The translations under genes and the position numbers were made by a program. A DNA stretch of 64,000 bases from JAOPZW01 sp963851295. GTDB lineage: Bacteria; Actinomycetota; Thermoleophilia; Solirubrobacterales; Solirubrobacteraceae. The notes beneath the pieces were generated by a model. The model made no database searches, was not told where the DNA came from, and worked only from the letters and a program-made list of their open reading frames with translations. The DNA is taken from the NCBI GenBank assembly GCA_963851295.1, contig CAWKOS010000008.1:331617-395616 (forward strand), in the 5' to 3' direction. Shown piece by piece: positions 50,318 to 60,004 of this stretch; the first letter of the stretch is position 1, and the number at the start of each line of letters is the position of its first letter.

Positions 50318-52201
50318 GTGGCCCGGTCCAATCCCGCCTACGCGCGCATCGCGGCCCTCGCCGCGCTGGCGGTGGTGACCGGCGCGGCCGCGGTCATCAT
50401 CTTCGTGCGCGAGGCGGCGCCGCCCGGCCCCGACGAGGTGCTCACGCCGTTCGTCGCCGCCTGGACGAGGGGCGACGATCAGGGCGCGGCGGCGCTCACC
50501 GACAATCCGCGCGCGGCCGGCGCGGCGCTCGTCGCCAACCGCCGCGGCCTGGACGGGGCCCGCGTGCAGGCTGCCGTCGAGGAGGTCGCCCAGCGCAACG
50601 ACAGCGCCAAGGCGACCGTCCGCATGCGCTGGGACGTGCCCGGCATCGGCACGTGGAGCTACCGCACGTCGATCGCGCTCGCGCGCGACGGCCGCCACTG
50701 GAAGGTCGTCTGGGCGCCGACGGTCGTGCACCCGCGCCTGACCGCGGGACAGCGGCTCGGGACCATCGGCGCTCCCGACGTGCGGGCGCCGATCGTCGAC
50801 CGCAACGGCGTGGCGCTGATCTCGGAGCGCGAGGTCGTCCGCGTGGGCATCGATCGCGCGTCGGTCAAGGACGTCGACGCGAGCGCGACCGCCCTGGCCG
50901 CCGTTCTTGGCACCGACGGCGGCGCGCTCGCCCGCGCCGCCCGCCGCGCCGGTCCCAAGCAGTTCGTCGAGGCCGAGACGCTGCGCCCGGGCGCCTACCA
51001 GCCGCTGGCGGCGCAGCTGCAGGCCATCCAGGGCGTCCAGGTCGTCCGCGACACCGCGCAGCTCGCGCCCAGCAAGACGTTCGCCAGGGCCCTCCTCGGC
51101 GCCGTCGCGCCCGCCACCGCCGAGCAGATTCAGCGCTCCAAGGGCGCCATCGCGTCCGGCGACGACATCGGCCAGTGGGGCCTCGAGGCGCGCTTCCAGG
51201 ATCAGCTCGCCGGGACGCCGACGAGCCGGATCGTCATCCGCTCGCGCACCGGTGCGCCCGTGCAGACGCTTCTGCACCACCCGGGGCGCAAGGGCCGCCC
51301 GGTGCGCACGACGCTCGACCGCCGTGTCCAGGACGCGGCCGAGGCCGCGCTCGGGCCGACGAAGGCCAAGGAGGCCCTCGTCGCGATCCAGCCCTCGACG
51401 GGCGACGTCCTCGCCGTGGCCAACCGACCGACCGCCTCGACCTACGACCGCGCGGTCGACGGCCGCTACGCGCCGGGCTCGACCTTCAAGGTCGTGACCA
51501 CGGCCGCGCTGCTGCGCGACGGCCTGAAGACCGGCGACGTCGTCAAGTGCCCGAAGACGATCACGGTCGGCGGCAAGGCGTTCAAGAACTTCGAAGGGGA
51601 GGCGGTCGGCGCCGTGCCCTTCGCCCGCGACTTCGCGCAGTCGTGCAACACCGCCTTCGTCTCGCTGGCCAAGCGCCTGCCCGCGGCCGCCCTGCCGCGC
51701 ACGGCGCGCGACTTCGGGCTCGGGCGCACGAAGGCCTCGGCCGTCCCGCCGGGCCGTGACCCGGTGGCGCGCGCCGCGGCGATGATCGGCCAGGACCGCA
51801 TCGTCGCCAGCCCGCTGGCCATGGCCGGCGTCGCGGCGACCGTGGAGGACGGCCGCTGGCGCGCGCCGCGCCTGATCTCGAGCGACCCGCGCCGCAGCGG
51901 GCCGCGGCTCGACGAGGGCGAGCGCACGACGCTCGCGACGCTCATGCGCAGCGTCGTCACCGGCGGCACCGGCACCGCGCTGGCGGCGATCCCCGGCGAG
52001 GTCGCCGGCAAGACCGGCACGGCGGAGTTCGGCGGCGGCGACCCGCCGCCCACGCACGCATGGTTCATCGCCTTCCGCGGCGACCTGGCGATCGCCGTGC
52101 TCGTCGAGAAGGGCCGCTCGGGCGGCTCGGTCGCCGCCCCGATCGCGGCGCGCTTCTTCCAGGCGCTGGGGACGGCGCCGCTGGGCCCGACGGCGCCCTA
52201 G
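50318..52201 (+). CDS. Penicillin-binding protein (class B transpeptidase with NTF2-like MecA_N domain)
   Basis: A 627-residue protein: one N-terminal helix (AALAALAVVTGAAAVIIFV), an NTF2-like MecA_N domain (~38-145), a PBP dimerisation region (APIVDRNGVALISEREVVRV) and a transpeptidase with the three active-site motifs: SxxK in YAPGSTFKVV, SxN in FAQSCNTAFVSL, KTG in EVAGKTGTAEF. It cross-links peptidoglycan outside the membrane. GTG 50318 is six bases after TAACCT (50306-50311), leaderless-like. Confidence 0.9.
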   Translation: MARSNPAYARIAALAALAVVTGAAAVIIFVREAAPPGPDEVLTPFVAAWTRGDDQGAAALTDNPRAAGAALVANRRGLDGARVQAAVEEVAQRNDSAKATVRMRWDVPGIGTWSYRTSIALARDGRHWKVVWAPTVVHPRLTAGQRLGTIGAPDVRAPIVDRNGVALISEREVVRVGIDRASVKDVDASATALAAVLGTDGGALARAARRAGPKQFVEAETLRPGAYQPLAAQLQAIQGVQVVRDTAQLAPSKTFARALLGAVAPATAEQIQRSKGAIASGDDIGQWGLEARFQDQLAGTPTSRIVIRSRTGAPVQTLLHHPGRKGRPVRTTLDRRVQDAAEAALGPTKAKEALVAIQPSTGDVLAVANRPTASTYDRAVDGRYAPGSTFKVVTTAALLRDGLKTGDVVKCPKTITVGGKAFKNFEGEAVGAVPFARDFAQSCNTAFVSLAKRLPAAALPRTARDFGLGRTKASAVPPGRDPVARAAAMIGQDRIVASPLAMAGVAATVEDGRWRAPRLISSDPRRSGPRLDEGERTTLATLMRSVVTGGTGTALAAIPGEVAGKTGTAEFGGGDPPPTHAWFIAFRGDLAIAVLVEKGRSGGSVAAPIAARFFQALGTAPLGPTAP

Positions 52202-52497
52202 TCGATCGGGATGTCCTGCACCTCGACCTCGCTCGGGCGCGGGGTCTCGAGGCGGTCCACCCAGAAGTCGATGACCGCGCGCAGCAGGATCAGGACCTGG
52301 CGGATGAGCTCGGAGACCTGCTGCTGGAGCTCGGGCGGCACGAGGTCGCGCAGGACGCGCAGGAGCGCCACGAGCGCGTCGAGCTCGTCGCGCGCCTCGG
52401 GGCGCGGGATGTGCGCCTCGCCGGCCAGCCGCTCGGCCGCGGCCTGGGCGGCGTGGACGCGCTCGCGCAGCTCGGAGATCGGGTCAGGCGGGGCCAT
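52198..52497 (-). CDS. Small helical protein overlapping the ArsA-type ATPase gene
   Basis: A 99-residue, largely helical, acidic protein (ELRERVHAAQAAAERLAGEA; LVALLRVLRDLVPPELQQQV; LIRQVLILLRAVIDFWVDRL). It has no signal peptide or true membrane segment. Its ATG lies 14 bases inside the 3' end of the ATPase gene, so it is co-translated with it and may be a partner. Its end overlaps the PBP stop. Confidence 0.55.
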   Translation of the reverse strand: MAPPDPISELRERVHAAQAAAERLAGEAHIPRPEARDELDALVALLRVLRDLVPPELQQQVSELIRQVLILLRAVIDFWVDRLETPRPSEVEVQDIPID

Positions 52498-53656
52498 CGA
52501 AGGTGACGTGGAGCGCGGCGCCGTCGAACGAGGCGCCGGTGGGGCTGTAGTCGCCGAGCGCGGGCGGGAGCATCAGCGTGCGCTTGTGGCCGTCGACGCG
52601 CACGACGAGCTCGAGGCCGATCTTCTTCAGCGAGATCTCGCCCTTCTGCGCGAAGGGGAGGTCGAGGCGCAGCTCGGCGGCGTCGGCGCCCACGACGAGC
52701 TCCTGGGTGAGGCGCTCGTGCAGGACGGCGGCCGGGTCCAGGCCGGCGAAGACGCTGGCGCCGAGGCGGTCGAGCATCTCGGCCCCGACGACCTCCTCGC
52801 CGAAGTACGGCGCGCGCAGGACGGGCACCGGGGCGAAGCCCGCCTCGACCTCCGCCAGCGCCTCGAGCTGGCGCTCGCGCCAGGCGCCGAAGTACGACCC
52901 GACCTCCTCGGGGAAGACGCGGTTGACCACGACGGCGTCGGTCAGGTAGCCGTACAGGTTCAGGTAGGTGAAGGTGCGCCGCGCCTCGTCGACCACCATC
53001 CGGTCGGGCGTCATCACCAGGCGCACCGAGACGCACTCGGTGTCGCGCAGGATCTCGTTCATGGCGATGAGGTTGCGCACCAGGCGCTGGACGTCGTCGA
53101 GCACGGCGTCGCCGGGCAGCGAGACGTCGAGGACCGCCCGCGCGAGCGGCCGGGCGGCCGCCATGAGCTGCGGCGACTGCGGGAAGACCTTCTGCAGCCA
53201 CCAGCGCGCGACGTCAGGGAAGGACAGCAGGCGCAGCGTCTCGCCCGTCGGCGCGCAGTCGACGATCACGCAGCCGAAGCGCCCCTCCTCGTGGTGGCGC
53301 TTGATCTGCAGCAGGCTGAAGAGCTCGTCGAGGCCCGGCGGCACCGTGAGCTCCTCGGCGCTGATGCGATCGACGCCGCGCTCGAGCAGCAGCTCGCCCA
53401 GCCAGTCCTGTACGGCGGCCCAGTTGCGCTCCATCTCGTCCTGGGCGGCCACCTGCTGGGCCCAGAGGCGCTCGCCGACAGGCGTGGGCTCGCCGCCGAC
53501 CTCGGCCTGCAGCGAGTCGGCCAGCGAGTGGGCCGGATCGGTCGAGAGCACGATCGTGTCGACGCCGCTCGCGGCGGCCTGCCGCGCGGTGGCGGCGGCG
53601 ATCGAGGTCTTGCCGACCCCGCCCTTGCCGGTGTAGAGGATCGTCCGGGGCGCCAT
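52484..53656 (-). CDS. ArsA/Get3-family ATPase
   Basis: A 390-residue soluble ATPase: deviant P-loop YTGKGGVGKTSIAAATARQA, switch I LSTDPAHSLADSL, switch II VIVDCAPTGETLRLLSFP, and VVNRVFPEEVGSYFGAWRE. The C-terminal ~70 residues (LRLDLPFAQKGEISLKKIGL) form the ArsA_HSP20-like domain. Bacterial single-domain forms are linked to metalloid export or tail-anchored-protein handling; no arsenic genes are near. ATG 53656 lies 11 bases after TAGGCT. Confidence 0.88.
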   Translation of the reverse strand: MAPRTILYTGKGGVGKTSIAAATARQAAASGVDTIVLSTDPAHSLADSLQAEVGGEPTPVGERLWAQQVAAQDEMERNWAAVQDWLGELLLERGVDRISAEELTVPPGLDELFSLLQIKRHHEEGRFGCVIVDCAPTGETLRLLSFPDVARWWLQKVFPQSPQLMAAARPLARAVLDVSLPGDAVLDDVQRLVRNLIAMNEILRDTECVSVRLVMTPDRMVVDEARRTFTYLNLYGYLTDAVVVNRVFPEEVGSYFGAWRERQLEALAEVEAGFAPVPVLRAPYFGEEVVGAEMLDRLGASVFAGLDPAAVLHERLTQELVVGADAAELRLDLPFAQKGEISLKKIGLELVVRVDGHKRTLMLPPALGDYSPTGASFDGAALHVTFDGPA

Positions 53657-53674
53657 GGCGACGGGTCAGCCTAC

Positions 53675-54997
53675 TCAGCGTGAACGGACCGCGATCTGCC
53701 CCGCGACGGCGCCGGCGTTGCCGGCGAGGTCGACCGCGCGCAGGCGGACGGCCAGGGCGCCGTGGGTGCGCGGGCGGTAGGCGAAGCCGTGGCGCCCGTA
53801 GCCGAAGCGCGCCGTGCGGGTGAACACGACCTTGCCCTTGCGCAGCATCGTCACGGTGACGATCGAGACCTTGTCGAGCGTGAAGACGAGCTTCGACGGC
53901 TTGCGGGCCACGGCGAAGGTCGACTTCATCGCGAGCACCGGCGGCCGGCGCAGGTAGGCGGTGAAGCGGTCGGCCTCCGTGCAGTAGACCGCCGGGTCGG
54001 GGACGCGCTCGCAGAGCGCGCGCAGGAAGTCGCGCAGGAGCTTGTGGTAGCCGAGGTCGGACTCCTTCCCGGGCCGGTAGAGCGACCACGCGCCCGTGTC
54101 GAAGGTCGGCACCTCGATGCGCGCCTGCGCCTCGCCGGCGGCGAAGAGCGCGCGGCCCTCGGCGTCGTTGGCGTAGGCGGCGAAGTCGTAGAGCCCGTTG
54201 AGCGCCTGCACGAAGCCGTTGAGGATCCGCATGCCCGGGTCGAACGAGTACTGCAGGTAGTCGGCGCCCGCGGGCGTGTCGACGCGCACGCCCTCGGGCG
54301 GCGCGACCTTGAAGATCCCCAGCGCCGAGCGGGCGGCCTCGAAATAGCGGGGCTCCTGCAGCCGCGCGGCGGCCCGCGAGAGCGCCTGGATAGCGGTCCC
54401 CTGCGAGAGCCCGCTGACCCATGGCGGGCGGCCCTTGTCGAAGCTGAACATCGACTCGAAGGCGATCCCGCCGGCCCGCGCGGTGGCCAGGCCGAGGGCC
54501 TCGTCGAGCAGGGCGCGAAGCTCGTCGTCGCGCACCTGCGTCTGGAAGAGCCCGTTGGCGCGCCCGAAGGTCCCCAGCCACTGGACCTGGATCCCCTGGC
54601 CCGGGTAGTACTGCCACACGAGCTGGCTGCCGGCGAACATCACGCGCTGGCCGTAGTGCAGCAGCGAGCCGTTGGACCACCACGCGCGGTTGCGCTGCAG
54701 GGTCAGGAAGACGAGCGGGGCGCGCGAGGCGCTGAGCAGGCCGCCGGCGGCGATCGCGCGCGTGTTGGAGACGACCGCGGCGAGCTGGCGCCGGCGGGTG
54801 CCGTGCAGGCGCTCGAGCTCGGCCTTGGCGTTGTCGTAGGTCTGCGCCCAGGCGTCGTGATGGACCTGGTCGATGGCCCCCGCCGCCAGCAGCGCGTCGA
54901 GCTCGGAGGGCACGGTGCGCGGGACCTGCGCCCGCGCGGCGGGGCAGACGAGGACCGCGAGGACGGCCGCGAGCAGGACGACCGGCGGGCGGCGCAC
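53675..54997 (-). CDS. Secreted D-glucuronyl C5-epimerase-like protein
   Basis: A 440-residue protein: signal peptide VLLAAVLAVLVCPAARA, then an alpha/alpha-barrel region with PPWVSGLSQGTAIQALSRAA, LQYSFDPGMRILNGFVQALN and DTGAWSLYRPGKESDLGYHK, matching the C5-epimerase C-terminal family (PF06662), followed by a beta-sandwich tail. It may epimerise uronic acids in exopolysaccharide; the substrate is unknown. GTG 54997 is preferred: TAGCAT (complement of 55005-55010) lies 7 bases before it and the signal peptide follows at once; the longer frame starts with TTG 55036. Confidence 0.75.
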   Translation of the reverse strand: MRRPPVVLLAAVLAVLVCPAARAQVPRTVPSELDALLAAGAIDQVHHDAWAQTYDNAKAELERLHGTRRRQLAAVVSNTRAIAAGGLLSASRAPLVFLTLQRNRAWWSNGSLLHYGQRVMFAGSQLVWQYYPGQGIQVQWLGTFGRANGLFQTQVRDDELRALLDEALGLATARAGGIAFESMFSFDKGRPPWVSGLSQGTAIQALSRAAARLQEPRYFEAARSALGIFKVAPPEGVRVDTPAGADYLQYSFDPGMRILNGFVQALNGLYDFAAYANDAEGRALFAAGEAQARIEVPTFDTGAWSLYRPGKESDLGYHKLLRDFLRALCERVPDPAVYCTEADRFTAYLRRPPVLAMKSTFAVARKPSKLVFTLDKVSIVTVTMLRKGKVVFTRTARFGYGRHGFAYRPRTHGALAVRLRAVDLAGNAGAVAGQIAVRSR

Positions 54998-55073
54998 CGC
55001 CGCGATGCTAGCGGCGCGCGCGGCGTGTGCCCGCAAGCGCCCGCCCGCGCGGCCAGTAGTCTCCGGCGCCTCC

Positions 55074-56186
55074 GTGGACCTGCGCCGATTCCTCCTGTCG
55101 AGCCAGGGCTGGCCCTACCTGCTGGTCCCGTTCATCCCCCTCGCCATCGCCCTGGAGCTCGTGCACGCGGGGGCGGTCGTGATCTTCTTCGCCTCGGCGC
55201 TGGGCGTGATCCCGACGGCGGCGCTGATGGGCCGCGCGACCGAGGAGCTGGCCGTGCGCTCGGGCCCCGGCATCGGCGGGCTGCTCAACGTCACCTTCGG
55301 CAACGCGCCCGAGCTCATCATCGCGCTCTTCGCGCTGGGCGCCGGCCTGCACGAGGTGGTCAAGGCCTCGATCGTCGGCTCGATCATGGGCAACGTCCTG
55401 CTCGTGCTCGGCGCGGCGATGTTCTTCGGCGGGCTCAAGCGCGACCACCAGACCTTCAACCGCACCGCCGCCTCGGCGCAGTCCTCGATGCTGCTGCTGG
55501 CCGCCGCGGCGCTCGTCATGCCCGCCATCTACGAGCTCGTCGAGGGCAGCGGGCTGCCGAAGCCCGGTGCCGAGCGCGTCCACTACGACTCGACCGTGAT
55601 CGGGCTCTCGGCCGCCGTCGCGTGCGTGCTGATCTTCTCCTACGTCGCCGGGCTGTGGTTCTCGCTGAAGACCCACCGCGACCTCTTCAACCCCACCCAC
55701 GACGGCGACGATGAGCACGGCGAGCCGTGGTCGGTGCGCAAGTCGGTCACGGCGCTGGCCATCGCCGGCGTGGCGGTCGGCGTGATGTCGGAGATCCTCG
55801 TGGACTCGATCTCCGACGCCGCCTCGCAGCTCGGCCTCAGCGAGTTCTTCATCGGCGTCATCGTCGTGGCGATCGTCGGCAACGCCGCCGAGCACTGGGT
55901 CGCGGTGCTCGTGGCGGTCAAGGACAAGATGGACCTCGCGGTCAACATCGCGATCGGGTCCAGCGCGCAGATCGCGCTCTTCGTGGCGCCCGTGCTCGTG
56001 CTCGTGAGCTTCTTCCTCGGGCCGCATCCGATGGCGCTCGTCTTCAACGGCTTCGAGCTCGGCGGCATCCTGCTGGCGATCATCATCGCCAACCACGTGA
56101 CCAACGAGGGCGAGTCGACGTGGTACGAGGGACTGCAGCTGCTGTCGGTCTACGTCGTCCTCGGCATCGCGTTCTTCGTAGCCTGA
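55074..56186 (+). CDS. Ca2+/H+ antiporter (CaCA/Cax family)
   Basis: A 370-residue protein with about ten to eleven helices and the two Cax alpha-repeats: GGLLNVTFGNAPELIIALFA (~70-89) and FFIGVIVVAIVGNAAEHWVA (~260-279), each holding the catalytic Glu. It expels calcium with protons. GTG 55074 is 11 bases after TAGTCT (55057-55062). It ends four bases before terC, so both ion transporters are co-transcribed. Confidence 0.9.
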   Translation: MDLRRFLLSSQGWPYLLVPFIPLAIALELVHAGAVVIFFASALGVIPTAALMGRATEELAVRSGPGIGGLLNVTFGNAPELIIALFALGAGLHEVVKASIVGSIMGNVLLVLGAAMFFGGLKRDHQTFNRTAASAQSSMLLLAAAALVMPAIYELVEGSGLPKPGAERVHYDSTVIGLSAAVACVLIFSYVAGLWFSLKTHRDLFNPTHDGDDEHGEPWSVRKSVTALAIAGVAVGVMSEILVDSISDAASQLGLSEFFIGVIVVAIVGNAAEHWVAVLVAVKDKMDLAVNIAIGSSAQIALFVAPVLVLVSFFLGPHPMALVFNGFELGGILLAIIIANHVTNEGESTWYEGLQLLSVYVVLGIAFFVA

Positions 56187-56190
56187 GGGC

Positions 56191-57123
56191 ATGACCCTCG
56201 CCGCCGGGCTCATCGCCGTCGTCGTCGCCCTGCTGCTCGTCGACCTGCTCCTCTTCGCCCGCGGCCGCGCGCCGAGCTTCCGCGAGAGCGTCGCCTGGAG
56301 CGCGGGCTGGTTCGTGCTCGGGCTGGCGGTGGCGCTGCCGCTGTGGCTCATCGACGGCGGCGACGGCGCGGTCGACTACGTCACCGTCTACCTCATCGAG
56401 CGCACGCTCTCGCTCGACAACCTCTTCGTCTTCCTGCTCATCTTCGGCGCCTTCGCGGTGCCGCAGGCCCACCGCGGCAAGCTGCTGTTCTGGGGCATCG
56501 TCCTGGCGCTGGTGATGCGCGGGCTGGCGATCTTCGTCGGCGTCGAGCTCATCGAGCGCTTCCACTGGATCGTCTACGTGCTCGGCGCCACGCTGCTCGT
56601 GCTCGCGTGGCGGATCCTGCGCGGCGCGCACGAGGACGCCGACCCCGGGCAGGGGCGCGCCGCGCGGCTCGTGCGGCGCGTGCTGCCGGTCGGCGAGCAC
56701 TATCACGGGGCGCGCTTCCTGGCCCGCGACGGCGGGCGGCTGGTCGCGACGCCGATGGTCGTCGCGCTGGCCGCCGTGGTGGCCGCCGACATCGCCTTCG
56801 CGGTCGACTCGATCCCCGCCGCCTTCGCGATCACCACGGACGCGCTCGTCATCTGGACGGCCAACGCCTTCGCGCTCATGGGCCTGCGGGCGCTCTTCGC
56901 GCTCGTCGAGGAGCTGATCCGCCGCTTTCGCTACCTGGACGAGACGATCGCCGTCGTCCTCGGCCTCGTGGGCGTGAAACTGCTCATCGAGGACGTCTAC
57001 AAGGTGGGACCCGTGGCCAGCCTGGCCATCGTGCTGGGCGCCTTCGTGGTCGGGATCGGCGCCTCGATCGTCAGCGACCGCCGCGATCCGGCGGGCGCGG
57101 CGGAGCGTCGAGCGGCTGCCTAG
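56191..57123 (+). CDS. TerC-family membrane protein (probable Mn2+ exporter)
   Basis: A 310-residue protein with about eight helices. TerC motifs: LIERTLSLDNLFVFLLIFGA, LFWGIVLALVMRGLAIFVGV and VVAADIAFAVDSIPAAFAIT, whose aspartates lie in the membrane. Members export manganese, sometimes for secreted enzymes. It follows the Cax gene after four bases; together they may supply calcium and manganese outside the cell. Confidence 0.9.
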   Translation: MTLAAGLIAVVVALLLVDLLLFARGRAPSFRESVAWSAGWFVLGLAVALPLWLIDGGDGAVDYVTVYLIERTLSLDNLFVFLLIFGAFAVPQAHRGKLLFWGIVLALVMRGLAIFVGVELIERFHWIVYVLGATLLVLAWRILRGAHEDADPGQGRAARLVRRVLPVGEHYHGARFLARDGGRLVATPMVVALAAVVAADIAFAVDSIPAAFAITTDALVIWTANAFALMGLRALFALVEELIRRFRYLDETIAVVLGLVGVKLLIEDVYKVGPVASLAIVLGAFVVGIGASIVSDRRDPAGAAERRAAA

Positions 57124-57197
57124 GCACGCCCGGCGGCGTCCAGATCGGGCGGACGCTCCCTAAGCGCCGGCCGCGATCCGCCGATTAGAAAGGGGAA

Positions 57198-58808
57198 TTG
57201 CGCGAGGACCGCACCCAAGCCGATCAGCTCGTCGCCCTGCAGCGCGTGCAGGGCCTGCTCGACGTCGCCCGTCTCGTGGGCTCGGACCGCAGCATGGACT
57301 CCGTGCTGGCCGAGATCGCGCGCACGATCTCCGAGGCGCTCGGCTTCCGCGGCGTGGCCTTCAACCTCTACCGCCCGGCGTGGGACGACTTCATCGTCTC
57401 GACCGTCCACGGCAGCGAGGCGATGTGCGACGAGCTGCTGGGGGAGACCTACGGCTGGGGCGTCTGGGAGCTGCCGCTCGAGGAGCGCTTCGAGCGCCGC
57501 GGCGCCTACTTCATCCCCGACGGCGCGCTGGACTGGAGCGACCCCGAGCTCGGCGCGCGCTACGTGCCCGCCGGCCCCGCGGTCGCCGCCGGCGACGCCT
57601 GGATCCCCGGCGACGAGCTCTTCGTCCCCTGCCGGCACTCCGACGGCCACCTGCTCGGGATCGTCTCGGTCGGCGAGCCGGAGTCGGGCCTGCGCCCCTC
57701 CGACGACCAGCTCGACCTGCTCGTGGCGATCGTCGCGCTCACCGGGCGCGCGCTGCAGGGCGCCCAGGAGGCCGTCGAGGCCGCCCGCCACCGCACTGCG
57801 CTCGAGCAGCTGCTGCAGATCTCCTCACGCCTGCCCGAGCACCGGTCGATCGACGAGGTGCTCCAGGAGGTCTGCGACGGCGTCGCGGGCGCGCTGGAGT
57901 TCCAGAAGGTCATGATCGAGCTCGTCGACGACGCCACCGGGCTGCTCACGCCGCGCGCCGTCGCCGGCTGGCCCGACGTCTCGCACGCCCCGCAGTGGCG
58001 CCTGTCGGTCGACGAGATCCGTCCGCTGCTCGACCCGGCCTTCGAGGTCGAGGGCTGCTACCTGGTCCCGCAGGTGGCGGCGCTCGCGCGCACGCCGCAG
58101 CGCGACGCCTTCACCTCGACCATGAACGGCCACGGCCCGCACGCCTGGAACCATCACTGGCTCGTCGTCCCGCTCTACGACCAGGAGGGCGAGCTCGTCG
58201 GGCGCATCTGGGCCGACGACCCCGCCGACCGGCTGCTGCCGTCGTCCTCGCGCCTGCAGGCGCTGGGCGTGCTCGCCAACCAGGCGACCATGGCGGTCAT
58301 CGCCGCCGGCCACGTCGAGCAGCTGCGCGCGCAGGCCGATCGCGACCCGCTCACGGGCATGCTCAACCGCCGCGCCTTCATGCGCGAGCTCGACGGCGAG
58401 CTCGACCGCTCGCGCCGCTACGGGCACAACCTGGCGCTGGCGATCGGCGACCTCGACGACTTCAAGGCGATCAACGACACCGACGGCCACCCGGCGGGCG
58501 ACCGCGCGCTCGAGGACGTGGCCGCGCTGTTGCAGCGCACGCTGCGCGGCAGCGACCTCGCCTTCCGCATCGGCGGCGACGAGTTCGCCCTGCTGCTGCC
58601 CGAGACCGACAAGGCGCAGGCCACGGAGGCGGTCGGGCGCACCGTCGCCGCGCTGGCCGACGGCCGCGGGCTGGGCATCTGCTTCGGCATCGCGCTCTTC
58701 CCCGAGGACGGCGCGGAGGCCGAGGAGCTCATCCGCCGCGCCGACCAGGCCTTGTATGAGGCCAAGCGCTCGGGCGGCGACGTCTGCTTCGCGGCGCACG
58801 CCGCCTGA
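57198..58808 (+). CDS. GAF-GAF-GGDEF diguanylate cyclase
   Basis: A 536-residue soluble protein: GAF domain ~15-190 (VLAEIARTISEALGFRGVAF), second GAF ~195-375 (EVLQEVCDGVAGALEFQKVM), GGDEF ~385-530 with DPLTGMLNRRAF and an intact active site FRIGGDEFALLLPE. It makes c-di-GMP in response to a small ligand. The start is TTG 57198 with AAAGGGG directly before it. It stands between TerC and an aldo/keto reductase. Confidence 0.9.
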   Translation: MREDRTQADQLVALQRVQGLLDVARLVGSDRSMDSVLAEIARTISEALGFRGVAFNLYRPAWDDFIVSTVHGSEAMCDELLGETYGWGVWELPLEERFERRGAYFIPDGALDWSDPELGARYVPAGPAVAAGDAWIPGDELFVPCRHSDGHLLGIVSVGEPESGLRPSDDQLDLLVAIVALTGRALQGAQEAVEAARHRTALEQLLQISSRLPEHRSIDEVLQEVCDGVAGALEFQKVMIELVDDATGLLTPRAVAGWPDVSHAPQWRLSVDEIRPLLDPAFEVEGCYLVPQVAALARTPQRDAFTSTMNGHGPHAWNHHWLVVPLYDQEGELVGRIWADDPADRLLPSSSRLQALGVLANQATMAVIAAGHVEQLRAQADRDPLTGMLNRRAFMRELDGELDRSRRYGHNLALAIGDLDDFKAINDTDGHPAGDRALEDVAALLQRTLRGSDLAFRIGGDEFALLLPETDKAQATEAVGRTVAALADGRGLGICFGIALFPEDGAEAEELIRRADQALYEAKRSGGDVCFAAHAA

Positions 58809-58828
58809 GCGGTCATACACTCGGGGGC

Positions 58829-59965
58829 GTGACGGACCCCGGACACGTCGCCGTCGGAACCTGGAGCGGCGGGCGCTTCATGCACTTCGGCGAGGCCGTC
58901 GACGACGACCGCCTCGTGGCCCTGCTGCGCCCGGGCGACGGCATCGACACCGTCCTCACGGCCGACGCCTACGGCGCCGGCGAGGCCGACGCGCTGCTCG
59001 GCCGCGCGCTCGCCGGCGTCGCGCGGGACGCGTACTGCCTGGTCGGCGCGGTGGGCCACGACTTCTATCTCGGCGAGCGCGAGGGAGCGAAGGGCTTCCC
59101 GCGCTTCACCGACCCGCGGCTGCGGGCGCCATCGGAGTACGGCGCCTACCTGCGGATGGCGGCCGAGCGCTCGCTGGAGCGCCTCGGCGTCGAGCGCTTC
59201 GACCTCCTGCTCCTGCACAACCCCGACCGCGCCGGGTACACGAGCCCGGAGGTGTGGGAGGGGATGGCGGCGCTGCGCGACGCCGGCCTGACGCGGGCGC
59301 TGGGCGTCGCCCCGGGGCCGGCCAACGGCTTCACGCTGGACCTCATCGACTGCCTGGAGCGCTTCGGGTCGCTGATCGACTGGGCGATGGTGATCCTCAA
59401 CCCGCTCGAGCCATGGCCGGGCGAGCTCGTCCTGCCCGCCGCACAGCGCCACGGCGTCGAGCTGATCACGCGCGTGGTCGACTACGGCGGCCTCTTCTGG
59501 GACGACGTCCTCGACGACCACGCCTTCGCCCCCCGCGACCATCGCGCCTTCCGGCCCGAGGGCTGGGTCGCGGCCGGCCGCGAGCGGCTGGAGCGTATGC
59601 GCGCCGTCGCCGAGCGCCACGACCTGACGCCGCTGCAGCTCGCGTGCCAGTGGAACCTCGCCCACGCGGCGGTGCGCTGCGCGGTGCCGACGCTGATCGA
59701 GGAGCCGGGCGCCGCCAAGCCGATCGAGGCCAAGCGCGCCGAGCTCGCCGCCGTGCCGCGCGAGATCGGCCTCACCGAGGCCGAGGTCGCCGAGATCCGC
59801 GCCATCGGCGACAACACGGGCTCCATGGCCCTGAAGGGCGCCTCGCCGCAGTTCCAAGGCGACCCGCGCGCCGACGGCTGGCCGCTGACGCAGGAGCTCC
59901 ACGACCTTGCGCAGCGTTGGTCCATCGACCCCGCAGTGTTGTCGCAGAGCCACGCCCACGCGTAA
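58829..59965 (+). CDS. Aldo/keto reductase-like protein
   Basis: A 378-residue protein, a more distant relative of the enzyme at 48573-49529. Barrel motifs: TVLTADAYGAGEADALLGRA, YCLVGAVGHDFYLGEREGAK, FDLLLLHNPDRAGYTSPEVW, VPTLIEEPGAAKPIEAKRAE. The NADP-binding end is partly conserved. Substrate unknown. GTG 58829 is 7 bases after TACACT (58816-58821); leaderless-like. Confidence 0.75.
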   Translation: MTDPGHVAVGTWSGGRFMHFGEAVDDDRLVALLRPGDGIDTVLTADAYGAGEADALLGRALAGVARDAYCLVGAVGHDFYLGEREGAKGFPRFTDPRLRAPSEYGAYLRMAAERSLERLGVERFDLLLLHNPDRAGYTSPEVWEGMAALRDAGLTRALGVAPGPANGFTLDLIDCLERFGSLIDWAMVILNPLEPWPGELVLPAAQRHGVELITRVVDYGGLFWDDVLDDHAFAPRDHRAFRPEGWVAAGRERLERMRAVAERHDLTPLQLACQWNLAHAAVRCAVPTLIEEPGAAKPIEAKRAELAAVPREIGLTEAEVAEIRAIGDNTGSMALKGASPQFQGDPRADGWPLTQELHDLAQRWSIDPAVLSQSHAHA

Positions 59966-60004
59966 CGCGCGCGCTGCCGCGGTGCGTCGCGTGCGCGCCG
60001 CGCT

